From CAZKYP01 sp964556885 (GTDB lineage: Bacteria; Planctomycetota; Phycisphaerae; Sedimentisphaerales; Anaerobacaceae), in assembly GCA_964556885.1 (NCBI GenBank), contig CAZKYP010000034.1, positions 1-23,392 on the forward strand: 23,392 nt of DNA, in the 5' to 3' direction. Below are positions 13,907-23,084 of the stretch, one piece after another (positions within the stretch are counted from its first letter, which is position 1; the number at the start of each line of letters is the position of its first letter). The position numbers and the translations under genes were made by a program. The notes beneath the pieces were generated by a model. It was not told the origin of the DNA and did no database searches. It was given only the letters and a program-made list of their open reading frames with translations.

Positions 13907-14710
13907 TCATCGAGATTTTATCTTTGCATCCGGCCGAGACATGTAAGCGGGTGTCATGGATATCGGTTCGGCAAACCGGCCGATGCGTGCCATCTCCCAG
14001 CCGAGCTTATGAACATTGGCGGCCCTCGGACTCCAGTACTTCTGCTCCAAAAAGCAAGTACCTTCCGATTGAAATTTGTCACTGTAATACAGCAGTCCAT
14101 CACCAAGCAGCCAGACAGGATTTTCTCCGTGTGCGAATTGATCGAGGAATTCCGGAGAAGTCATAATAGAATCGGGCAAAATCTTCTTCCATGAATTATT
14201 TATATGGACCTGGTGTCCGTTACTTGAATTTCGTTCATAAACGGCAATAAAGAACTGCCCTCTTTTGGCATCAAGTATAGCGGCCATTTTATTAACGGAT
14301 TCATGAACCCGGGTATCTTTCGAGCCGGAAACTCCTGCGGAATCCGAGCGGCAAGCACGGGGTGCGTGTGTTCGATTTGCATGACTTGAAATATTTGCGG
14401 CAATAACATCGAGTGTGCTGATTGTCACGATTTTGACGGCATTTGCCAGATTCATCAGTTTTGCAATGGTTGTGGCTATGCGAAGCCCGGTGAAACTGCC
14501 CGGACCGATGGAAATGTATATTTGTCCGATGTCGGACGGTTTTCCGCCAAATTCACCCAATAATCCCGAAATCGCAGGGAAAACCTCCATACTATGCTTT
14601 AACGGGGAGGAAAATACGGTTTCTCCAAGCAATTTCCCTCCAATCGCAAGGGCCACAGAACCGACCCTGCTGGATGTATCGACCGATAATACAAGAGGCT
14701 GCTGTATCAT
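13907..14710 (-). CDS. tsaB: tRNA t6A modification protein TsaB, with in-frame insertion
   Basis: A protein of 267 residues that supports TsaD in making N6-threonylcarbamoyladenosine on tRNAs reading ANN codons. The N-terminal VLSVDTSSRVGSVAL, KHSMEVFPAI and the strongly conserved ISIGPGSFTGLRI followed by AKLMNLA identify the family. LDAKRGQFFIAVY is the conserved second-domain start. Between LDVIAAN and MAAILDA there are about 35 residues where typical TsaB has fewer than 10; the extra part is at 14288-14389. I chose ATG 14710; a TTG three codons upstream (14719) is possible. It stands alone, about 250 bp from rex, on the same strand. Confidence 0.92.
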   Translation of the reverse strand: MIQQPLVLSVDTSSRVGSVALAIGGKLLGETVFSSPLKHSMEVFPAISGLLGEFGGKPSDIGQIYISIGPGSFTGLRIATTIAKLMNLANAVKIVTISTLDVIAANISSHANRTHAPRACRSDSAGVSGSKDTRVHESVNKMAAILDAKRGQFFIAVYERNSSNGHQVHINNSWKKILPDSIMTSPEFLDQFAHGENPVWLLGDGLLYYSDKFQSEGTCFLEQKYWSPRAANVHKLGWEMARIGRFAEPISMTPAYMSRPDAKIKSR

Positions 14711-14787
14711 ATCTATCAATTTGGAATTACTGCATTTACGATGTTCTTTGAAAGTACATTTATAGCCGGAAAAAAGGCATCTTTATA

Positions 14788-14815
14788 TTGACTATTTTTA
14801 CCCCCGGTTTACACT
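14788..14815 (+). promoter_or_regulatory. Candidate promoter of the secretin gene
   Basis: TTGACT (14788-14793), a 16-bp spacer and TACACT (14810-14815) form a reasonable sigma-70 promoter. This would give a leader of about 200 nt. An AT-rich tract at 14884-14925 contains other possible -10 elements, so the assignment is tentative. Apart from these and the hairpin below, the 314-bp tsaB-secretin spacer shows nothing recognisable. Confidence 0.35.
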
Positions 14816-14982
14816 GACCTTCGGATTTAGAAAATAATAGCTGGAATATTATAGGCCAATGTGGTATAAATCAAATTTTTCTCTTGCAAATAAAAAACTT
14901 TTTTTATAAACTGAGGTTATTATAAGTCTAGTCTATTCCTGAAACTGGAGGTTGGTAGTAAATAGCGTTTATTTTGAGTTAG

Positions 14983-15003
14983 AATCTCTCTGTAAGGGAG
15001 ATT
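14983..15003 (+). promoter_or_regulatory. Leader hairpin just upstream of the secretin ribosome site
   Basis: AATCTCTC (14983-14990) pairs with GGGAGATT (14996-15003) around TGTAA, an 8-bp stem with one G-U pair. It ends 9 nt before the AGGAGG ribosome site. It could protect the mRNA end or affect initiation, but no known regulatory RNA is recognised. Confidence 0.35.
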
Positions 15004-15024
15004 TATTTAGGCAGGAGGTATGTT

Positions 15025-18000
15025 TTGAGCAAGCCGAGTTTCTTTATTGATTCATTTGGCAGGAAGTACCTGCCCATCGTCTTGGTAATGATTTTGTCAC
15101 TGATAACGGTCATTTCAAGCACAGCGTTCTCGCAGGAGAGTAAAGTAACCGACAAACAGGAAGCGTCCCGCCGAATAGTCCAAAGTTATATTCAGGTTGG
15201 GCAGGAGGAATATCAAAAAGGTTACTTTGGCCAGGCCGAAAAGACTTTCATAATGGCCCGGGAGTACCAGGAGTTCCTGACTGCCGCCGAACGTGAGCGT
15301 CTGTCCGAGCTTATAAAGCGCGCACAGACGGCCAAAGCCGGAAGGCAACTCGCCGAAGAGGCAATCAAAACGGCGAATGAGCTTATTAAACAGGATAAGC
15401 TTGCTGATGCCCGTGTAAAACTTGAACAAATCAAGGACAACGAATTCCTGAACAAAAATGAGCGGGCACAAATCGCAGATGTACTGAAACAGATAAACAC
15501 CCAGCTTATTGATGACAAGGAAAATTCCGAGAAAAACGAATCACTCAAACTCCAGACCTCGGAGAAGCTTGCCGAGATTACGGATGAAGCAAAAAAACAG
15601 GATGTGAAAGCAGATGAAAATGATACCATAGCCGCCCTCTTTTATCACAGTATAGGTTATTACAGGGCCGGTCAGCTTGAAAAAGCACGCGAAGGTTTTG
15701 CAAAAGTTGCAGCCGACGGCTCAACACCGGAGACCATGAAAGAGGCGACCAAAGGATACCTGACTCAAATAGACAAATCACTGGCCGAAAGGGCCAAACT
15801 GCGCCCCGTTCGGGAAGAAGCACAATTGGAAACAATGGCAGTTATGGAGTCTGTGGATGATCTCGTCGAGCCTGAACTGACAGAGCCGGATATAAGTACG
15901 CCCAGGACTTCATTACCTGCGCTGTCCGAACAGGAGCTTATCACCCCGGTTCCAAGCTCAAATATGACGGCCCAAATGGTAAGTTCCCCTGTGACGGGTG
16001 AAGGTACTTATATCGATCAGATCAATAAAACAAGAAACATTATAAGAGATTATACCAGGACGGTTGTCAACGATTCAGTCGCAAAAGCTCAAAGTTATGT
16101 CGAAGAAGGAAATTGTGTAAAAGCCAAAGAAGCCATTGCGAATGCTGAGTTTATCGTGAAAGAGAACCGGATACAACTCGGAGAAGAGCTTTATAAGGAA
16201 CATACGGATCGGTTGAAAACAGCATCCGATTATATTGCAGTAAAAGAAAAGGAGCAGACCTTACAAAAGGAACAGGAAAAACGCCAGGCGGCCATGAAAT
16301 CTCAGGAGCAGTTCAGGGAGCAGATGGAAACTGACAGGCAGAAAAGAGTTGCCGAGCTGATGGAAAACGCAGTCACTTATCAGAAGCAAAAACAATATGA
16401 AGCCGCTATCAGCCAGCTTCAGAGCCTGCTCGCGCTGGATCCTCAAAATGAACAAGCCCTTATATTAAAGGATACCCTTGAAGACATGCTGTATTTCCAG
16501 AAACAACTGGAGATCCAGAAAGAAGGGAGTAAGCAAAGAGCGGATATTCTGCTTAAGACCGACGAATCCAAAATTCCTTATGCGGATGAAATTACTTACC
16601 CGAAGGAATGGAAAGAAATTACAGAGAAAGAAACCCGCAAGCCCGATGAGCCGATCGGACTGGATCCGATTGATGCCAATGTTTATGATAGACTCGAAAA
16701 GATTATAGATATCTCGAACATTACTGAATCGACTTCATTCGGTGAATTTATAAACATATTAAAAACGAAAACAACACCACCTTTACAGATACAACCCAAC
16801 TGGAAGGATTTAAGCGAAAACGCAAGTGTAGATTATTCTACACCTGCCGGAATGGATCCTCAGACCAGTATTAAAATACGTAAAGCTCTTGAGTTACTGC
16901 TCGATGGGCTTTCATCCACCGATTTCGCTGTACTCAGCTATGTTGTCGATGAAGGAGTCATTGAAATAGCAACAGTAGATACACTTACAGCGCCCGAAGT
17001 ACCTACCGGAAGATTGGTGTCTCGCGTATATGATATATCCGACCTGGTCGGTGAGCCGGCACAATTTGGCGGCATACAAGGTATGTATATGAGCCAGTCG
17101 CTGGGCCAGCAAATGGGCGGCGGCGGCAGTTACGGCGGCAGCGGTAGTTACGGTGGCACGAGCGGCGGCATGGGCGGTGGTATGATGGGCGGCGGCATGG
17201 GCGGCGGTATGATGGGCGGCGGCATGGGCGGTGGTATGATGGGCGGCGGTATGATGGGCGGCGGCATGATGGGCGGCGGCATGGGCGGCGGCAGCTACGG
17301 CGGCATGAGCGGCGGCGGCTACGGCGGTATGAGCGGCGGCGGCTACGGCGGCATGAGCGGCGGCGGCAGTTACGGCGGCATGAGCGGCGGCGGCTACGGC
17401 GGCATGAGCGGCGGCGGCTACGGCGGCATGGGAGGCGGCATGGGAATGAGCGGTATGATGGGTGGCATGTTAGCTGAAGATTTAAGAACACTAATTCAGG
17501 ATTCCACCGGATGGGAGAACTGGGCCGATCTCAGTGAGTCAGGTGAAGGTGGATCAGTAACAGCTTATCCTACTCAGCAACCAAAGAAGCTCGCTGTCCT
17601 GGCGACTCATCAGGTCCATGAAGAGATTGTAAAGCTGCTTACATCATTACGCAAGGCACTTGGCTATCAGGTTTCCATCGAAGCCAGATACCTTGTAGTT
17701 ACCGAGAACTTCCTTGAAGATATCGGTTTGGATGTAGATTTCTCATACAACCTCGGCGGCAAATGGGGCCAGGTTACTTTTCAGCAGGATTCCGCCGTCG
17801 CCGCACAGGGAGAAGCAACACAGGTTCCCTTGAGTCTTGGCGGTATCGGCAACGCATCAACTATAACAGGCGGTTATGGGTCTATTCTTGACGATTTACA
17901 GGTTTCGTTCCTGTTAAAAGCAACTCAGGCCCATAGAGATGCAAAGGCCCTGACTGCTCCTATCGTATCGGTTCTCAGTGGCGAATCTGCGAGTTTTAAC

Positions 18001-18564
18001 ATTACACGATACATCCCAATTGCATTACCTCCTGTTCAGAACACCGGTACGACTACAACCAGTGTCACCGGTGGTGGTGCCACAACTAACACAGGCAGCG
18101 GTATAACACCGCAATATACACAGGTTCAGTCAGGAAGTATGCTGTCAATTACTCCTGTTATTACCCATGATAAAAAGAATGTATTGCTCAATATCATAAC
18201 GATACAAAATGATTTTCTTGGGATTAGAACAACCGTTGTTGAGGCGCCTGTTGTGGCCGGAACGACAGGAGGAGAGGTGCTGACTTATAATGTACAGCTT
18301 CCCGAAACCGAAACCTCAACGGTTATGACACGTGTAAGCGTTCCGGACCGTGGAACATTGCTGTTGGGCGGCCAGAAGATAAGTGCAGAGGTGGAAACGG
18401 AAGCTGGTGTACCTATATTGAGTAAAATTCCGATTCTCGGCAGGTTATTCAGTAACCGAAGTACGGTCAAGGACCAGAAGATATTGCTGATTCTGGTAAA
18501 GCCGACGATAATTCTGCAGGAAGAACGCGAGGCAGAAGCTCTTGCAGCATTGGAAAACCAATAA
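15025..18564 (+). CDS. Secretin-family outer-membrane protein with TPR-like N-terminus and Gly/Met-rich linker
   Basis: A 1179-residue exported protein. The signal peptide (hydrophobic core YLPIVLVMILSLITVISS, likely cut after AFS) is followed by TPR-like segments (VGQEEYQKGYFGQAEKTF near 57-75, FYHSIGYYRAGQLEKAREGF near 206-225) and a charged helical region to about 520. Residues 560-690 look like a short secretin N-domain. A Gly/Met/Ser/Tyr-rich linker spans about 691-815. After another small N-domain, the secretin core runs from about 880 (QVSIEARYLVV) to the typical end VPDRGTLLLGG...PILGRLFSNR and LLILVKP. Secretins form large outer-membrane pores for type II secretion or type IV pili; no GspE/F or pilus genes are nearby, so the system is unknown. 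The start is TTG with AGGAGG 6 nt upstream; an ATG 5 bases earlier runs straight into a stop. Confidence 0.87.
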   Translation: MSKPSFFIDSFGRKYLPIVLVMILSLITVISSTAFSQESKVTDKQEASRRIVQSYIQVGQEEYQKGYFGQAEKTFIMAREYQEFLTAAERERLSELIKRAQTAKAGRQLAEEAIKTANELIKQDKLADARVKLEQIKDNEFLNKNERAQIADVLKQINTQLIDDKENSEKNESLKLQTSEKLAEITDEAKKQDVKADENDTIAALFYHSIGYYRAGQLEKAREGFAKVAADGSTPETMKEATKGYLTQIDKSLAERAKLRPVREEAQLETMAVMESVDDLVEPELTEPDISTPRTSLPALSEQELITPVPSSNMTAQMVSSPVTGEGTYIDQINKTRNIIRDYTRTVVNDSVAKAQSYVEEGNCVKAKEAIANAEFIVKENRIQLGEELYKEHTDRLKTASDYIAVKEKEQTLQKEQEKRQAAMKSQEQFREQMETDRQKRVAELMENAVTYQKQKQYEAAISQLQSLLALDPQNEQALILKDTLEDMLYFQKQLEIQKEGSKQRADILLKTDESKIPYADEITYPKEWKEITEKETRKPDEPIGLDPIDANVYDRLEKIIDISNITESTSFGEFINILKTKTTPPLQIQPNWKDLSENASVDYSTPAGMDPQTSIKIRKALELLLDGLSSTDFAVLSYVVDEGVIEIATVDTLTAPEVPTGRLVSRVYDISDLVGEPAQFGGIQGMYMSQSLGQQMGGGGSYGGSGSYGGTSGGMGGGMMGGGMGGGMMGGGMGGGMMGGGMMGGGMMGGGMGGGSYGGMSGGGYGGMSGGGYGGMSGGGSYGGMSGGGYGGMSGGGYGGMGGGMGMSGMMGGMLAEDLRTLIQDSTGWENWADLSESGEGGSVTAYPTQQPKKLAVLATHQVHEEIVKLLTSLRKALGYQVSIEARYLVVTENFLEDIGLDVDFSYNLGGKWGQVTFQQDSAVAAQGEATQVPLSLGGIGNASTITGGYGSILDDLQVSFLLKATQAHRDAKALTAPIVSVLSGESASFNITRYIPIALPPVQNTGTTTTSVTGGGATTNTGSGITPQYTQVQSGSMLSITPVITHDKKNVLLNIITIQNDFLGIRTTVVEAPVVAGTTGGEVLTYNVQLPETETSTVMTRVSVPDRGTLLLGGQKISAEVETEAGVPILSKIPILGRLFSNRSTVKDQKILLILVKPTIILQEEREAEALAALENQ
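17113..17472 (+). repeat. Tandem GGC-rich repeats encoding Gly-Met and Gly-Ser-Tyr modules
   Basis: Degenerate tandem units encode GGGMGGGMM in the first half and SGGGYGGM in the second half. The frame is kept throughout. The reverse strand gives an Arg/Ser/Cys-rich artefact reading frame. Confidence 0.92.
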
Positions 18565-18565
18565 T

Positions 18566-18586
18566 AAACCTCGGGAGACGGGGTTT
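18566..18586 (+). terminator. Stem-loop directly after the secretin stop codon
   Basis: AAACCTCG (18566-18573) pairs with CGGGGTTT (18579-18586) around GGAGA, 8 bp with one G-U pair. There is no U-run after it, so it may be a weak terminator or an mRNA 3'-end stabiliser between the secretin and protease genes. Confidence 0.4.
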
Positions 18587-18707
18587 CTAAGGAGTATTAT
18601 ACGTTTTACGGATACGGAACTTGTTCGAAACTTTTTAACACGTTTGATTATCGTAAAGTGCCGGGGGTTCCATAAATAATTAAGAGGTCTTTTTCAGAAG
18701 TACTATA

Positions 18708-21700
18708 ATGAAACGACACATTTTAATTAGCTTATTACTACTGTCCGCTTCCGGCTTGGCCGGCGCGGTTAATCTCCCTGAAATCGGCATTGATAATATT
18801 TTACAAAACGAGCAATCAGCTTTCAAAGATGGTGAGCTGATAGTTAGATTTGCCGATTTGAATACAACCACACAGGCAGCAGAATCTCCTGCAATAAGAG
18901 GTCCGTTATCTCGCCGTGCGATAAGAACTTTGGTTTCGGATCGCATAGTCACCGGGGCTGTTGTGGACAAGGAATACGAAAAAGTAGCATCCGGACTGGC
19001 AGTAGTAAAACTTCCGAAGGGCACATCCGTCATAGACGCCCAGACGAAGTTCAACCAATCGGCCAATGTTCTGTACGCCGAGCCTAACTACAAGTTCAAA
19101 CTGCTCATAACGCCGAACGATCCGGGCTTTCCGAATTTATGGGCGATGGACAACACCGGCCAGACCGGCGGAACGGCCGATGCGGATATTAATGCAACGG
19201 AAGCATGGAATATCAATACCGGCAATTCCGAGATCATCGTGGCTGTACTCGACACAGGCATCGATTATCGGCATCCGGACCTTAGTGATAATATATGGGT
19301 AAATACCGCCGAGCTTAACGGCACCGCCGGCATCGACGACGATAATAACGGCTATATCGACGATATATACGGCTATGATTTTGCCGGAGCGACGGCAAGT
19401 GACCCGGAAGACAGCGACAATGATCCCATCGACAGTTATTTTCACGGCACTCATGTGGCGGGCGTCATAGGAGCCGTCGGCAATAACGGACTGGGCGTGA
19501 CGGGTGTCTGCTGGAACGCCAGGTTAATGGCACTTAAAATCTTTGCGGACGATCTTTATATTCAGCCGGAAGTATTTGCCAGTGACGCCGTCGAGGCTAT
19601 CAGGTATGCCATAGATAACGGCGCCAGGATCATTAACGCATCATGGGGAGGCAGTTATTATTCTCAATCTTTATATGATGCCATTGAGGAAGCCGGCAAG
19701 GCGGGCCTGCTGTTTGTAGCAGCCGCAGGCAATAGCGGCACCAACAATGATACGATACCTGTTTATCCGGCAAGTTTCGACCTGGAGAATATCATTTCGG
19801 TTATGTCCACGGACCATAACGACCGGGCGTCCGAATTTTCCAATTACGGGCCGAGTTCGGTTGATATCGCCGAACCAGGGACCGACATATTAAGCACTTG
19901 CCCCACTTATGAAACATTTGCGATGCTCGGTTATGGGATATCGACCGATTACGCGACGTTGAGCGGAACTTCTTCGGCCGCTCCGCACGTCTCCGGTGCT
20001 TGTGCGCTTATTTGGTCGGCAAATTCATCATTACCTGATTCGAGCGTTAAAAACCTGCTTTTGCAGACTGCCGATCCCACGCTAATCTCACCAAGGCTTT
20101 GTCTGTCGGGCGGTCGTGCAAATCTCGCGCAGGCGGTATCACAACTTTCGGCTGAAAATATCGGGAAGGTTCTCAACGCCAAAGACGACCCCACCGACCC
20201 GAACAACCTTTATACAAGCATCCAGACCGCAATAGATAACGCAGCGGATGGTGATGTGCTTATTGCTCAGTCCGGCAGCACTTTCAACGAGGTGCTTCGT
20301 TTCAAAGGCAAGGCGATAACGCTGCGCAGCGGTGACATCGATAATCCGGACGATCCTAATCTCAGCCCTGACGATACAGTTATATCAGGTATATTAAGCA
20401 ATGGTTCTGTCATACAATTCATCAATAACGAAGGCCCCGATACCATACTGAAAGGTTTCACAATTCGTATGGGCAATGCCAATTACGGCGGCGGCATCAG
20501 TTGCGACGGCTCATCGCCGACAATTTCAGACTGCATTATTACAAACAACACTGCAAAATATTACGGCGCCGGTATCGATTGTATCGACGGCTCGCCGGTT
20601 ATCAGTAACTGTACTATTACCTCCAATAATACAACGGGAGATTTCGGTATCGGCGGCGGTATAAATCTGGAGCAGTCATCTGCGATAATAACCGACTGCA
20701 TCATCACAAATAATTTCGCCGACAACGTGGGTGGAGCAATAGCCTGCTATCTTTCGGATCCGATTATTAAAAACTGTTTAATAGTCAATAATGCAGCGAC
20801 TTATCTGGGCGGCGGAATAGATCTTATGGAATCCTCGCCGGTTATCACTAACTGCACAATCACGGTCGACGAATCCGGTGCCTCACAAGATGGTGGCATT
20901 TTCGCCTTCCAGAATTCGTACCCTGTTATTACAAACTGCATCCTGTGGGGTAATGGCGACGATTTGTACAATTGTTCGGCAACATACTCCGACATAGAGG
21001 ATAACGACAAGGGAACAGGCAATATTCACGTGCAGCCCACGTTTACAACAGGTCCTCTCGGAAGGTATTATCTCAGTCAGACAGCAGCCGGTCAGCTCAG
21101 CGACAGTTCCGGACTGAACGCCGGCGCGCCGAATTCGAATACGGACCTTCAGACGAATGCATATACGACAAGAACGGACGGAGTCGCAGACGCCAATGTT
21201 ATTGACCTGGGTTTTCATTACCGGGCCGTAGCAGCAAAGCTTCTGCAACTCACCATTACAGAGCTGGATGCAAGAGGCAATGTCGTTCCCCCGGATGAAG
21301 CACGCGGTCATATCGATCCCAACGGCGGTGTGTTCAGGCAGTTCGAGGTTGTACAGCTTAAGGCGTATCCGAACGATGGATACCGCGTCAGGCAATGGAC
21401 AGGGACCGACGATGATTCACTAAGAACACCTGAAAATACCCTCACGATACTGGATGATGCAACCATTACAATCAGGTTCGAAGCGGTACCATTGTATCAA
21501 TTGCATACAGAGGTCATCGGCGGTAACGGAAGTATTACACCTCATCACACCAGAGGCGAATTATATCCGGAAGGAACGGTAGTAACACTTACGGCAACTC
21601 CCGAACAAAGTTTCATCGTCGACACATGGACTGGAACGGACAACGATACGTCATACGCCAAAAACAACACAGTGACAATGACTTCGAACAAAGAAGTCGC

Positions 21701-21947
21701 CGTAATGTTCAGAAAGCCGAAGAGCCTGCATGTCCCCGGACAATATCGTGACATCGGCACGGCGATCGACGCCGCCTACGGGCACGGAGATAAAATTGTC
21801 GTTGCAGCGGGTACATACTACGGCAGATACGATTTCCAGGGCAAGGCAATCACCATAGCCAGCGAGCATCCGGACGATCCATGTACTGTCGCCCAGACTA
21901 TTATACAGTCATACGGCAGTTCGGTCTTCATATTCCAGAGCGGTGAA
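18708..21947 (+). CDS. Secreted S8 (subtilisin-like) protease with beta-helix and InlB-like repeats; 3' part beyond assembly gap
   Basis: The first 1080 residues of a very large exported protein, cut by the N gap. A signal peptide (MKRHILISLLLLSASGLAGA) and an inhibitor-like prodomain (GELIVRF ... VLYAEPNYKFKL) precede the protease domain, about 130-490. The catalytic residues are all present: Asp182 (AVLDTGID), His246 (FHGTHVAG), oxyanion Asn342 (AAGNSG) and Ser422 (SGTSSAAPHVSG). Residues about 500-755 form a right-handed beta-helix with repeating GGGIS/NCTIT-type rungs. Two InlB-B-like repeats follow (about 843-925 and 926-1003, each with a WTGTD motif), then the start of another beta-helix. 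It follows the secretin gene by 143 bp on the same strand. A continuation of this frame past the N run reads out of frame and is not real. Confidence 0.88.
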
Positions 21948-22047
21948 NNNNNNNNNNNNNNNNNNNNNNNNNNNNNNNNNNNNNNNNNNNNNNNNNNNNN
22001 NNNNNNNNNNNNNNNNNNNNNNNNNNNNNNNNNNNNNNNNNNNNNNN
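21948..22047. other. Assembly gap, 100 N
   Basis: Exactly 100 N, the usual placeholder for a scaffold gap of unknown length. The coding frame before the gap (codon starts divisible by 3) and after it (remainder 1) differ, which means nothing since the true length is unknown. Confidence 0.98.
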
Positions 22048-23075
22048 CCGGACTTCGAAGCGCCGGCAGACACCAACGAATCGATACCTGGTCAGAGAGG
22101 CGCCAAAGGTGCCAACGGCGCCAATGGTGCGGTCGGAACCAACGGTATGAACGGAACAGATGGTTTTCCGGGCGGTAACGGCGGTGCAGGCTACGGCGGT
22201 GCGATGTATTTCGACGGCGACAGCACCCCTGTCATTCTTAACTGCACAATAATAAGATGTCAGGCAATCGGCGGCGACGGCGGTTTTGGTGGGCAAGGCC
22301 AGAATGGTCAGGACGGCCAGGACGGCCAGGGTGGTCAGGACGGACAAGCCGGTCAGAACGGTGGCGCGGGAACAGGCGATGCCGCAGCAGGAGCAGGTGG
22401 AAACGGCGGTAACGGCGGTAACGGTGGCCCGGGTGGAAACGGCGGCAACGGCGGTAATGGTGGAAAAGGAGGCGATGGTGGTGAAGCCATAGGTGGTGCT
22501 ATTTACTTTGGTCCGAATTGCCGACCCACAATAAAATACCTTGAAATTTTAGATAGTTCGACTCGCCAGGGATTAGGTGATTATGCCGGTAACGCCGGTA
22601 ACGCCGGTGCCGGTGGAACAGGCGGAGAAGCCGGAGCTGCTGGTGACGCCGGTACTGGAGAGCCCGAAGGCACAGCCGGTGCTGAAGGTGCAGCCGGAGT
22701 GGGTGGTAACGGAGGTAACGGTGGCATCGGTGGTGATATGGGCATAAACGGCAGGAGGTCATGGGGTGGTGCGATATACTTCGGAGAGAACTGCACGATT
22801 GATATTTTCGAAACTGCCATAAGTCAAAATGCAGCTACAACGCTGGTCGCAACCTATGCCTATGGCGGCGGTAGCGGCGGCAACGGTGGTGACGGCGGCG
22901 AAGGCGGCGGAGATGCAGACGCGGGTGTCGGTGGCCTTGGTGGTGACGGCGGTGCAGGCGGTCCCGGTGAAAATGACCCGAATAATAATGAAGGACCAGG
23001 CCTGGGTGGAACCGGTGGAACTGCTGATGGTACGGATGGTGCGGACGGCCCGATTATCTCGATACCGCCTGGCGG
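22048..23075 (+). CDS. Continuation of the secreted protein: beta-helix rungs with Gly-rich loops (3' end lost)
   Basis: About 340 codons in one open frame after the gap. Three near-identical beta-helix rungs (YGGAMYFDGDSTPVI at 22192, IGGAIYFGPNCRPTI at 22489, WGGAIYFGENCTIDI at 22762) resemble the helix before the gap. Between them are long Gly-rich stretches made of units such as GANGANG, GQDGQ, GGNGGNGG and GAAGDAG. The sequence style and frame-wise beta-helix pattern make it very likely the same protein as the S8 protease, though the gap hides the join. The formal frame runs to a stop at 23169, but from about 23060-23090 onward the sequence belongs to something else, so the true C-terminus is missing. 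Confidence 0.75.
22102..22490 (+). repeat. Gly-rich codon repeats, first blocks
   Basis: Degenerate GGN-NNN-GGN repeats encode collagen-like and PGRS-like loops (GANGANGAVG, GQDGQDGQGGQ, GGNGGNGGPGG). They are interrupted at about 22190-22265 by a beta-helix rung. Confidence 0.85.
22582..22970 (+). repeat. Gly-rich codon repeats, later blocks
   Basis: The same type of repeat as the first blocks, with GNAGNAGAGG, GAEGAAGVGG and GGNGGDGGEGG units. Interrupted by the rung at 22762-22850. Confidence 0.85.
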
Positions 23076-23084
23076 CATCAGAGA

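Noticed and set aside
14200..14409. Alternative minus-strand open frame within tsaB
   Set aside because: It is a shifted frame of tsaB without a recognisable start site or domain, while the tsaB frame is conserved on both sides.
17113..17472. CRISPR-like or minisatellite array
   Set aside because: Units are short, degenerate and frame-preserving within a clear gene; there are no unique spacers.
17003..17491. Arg/Ser/Cys-rich minus-strand open frame
   Set aside because: It is the complement of the Gly/Met repeat of the secretin and has no ribosome site or family resemblance.
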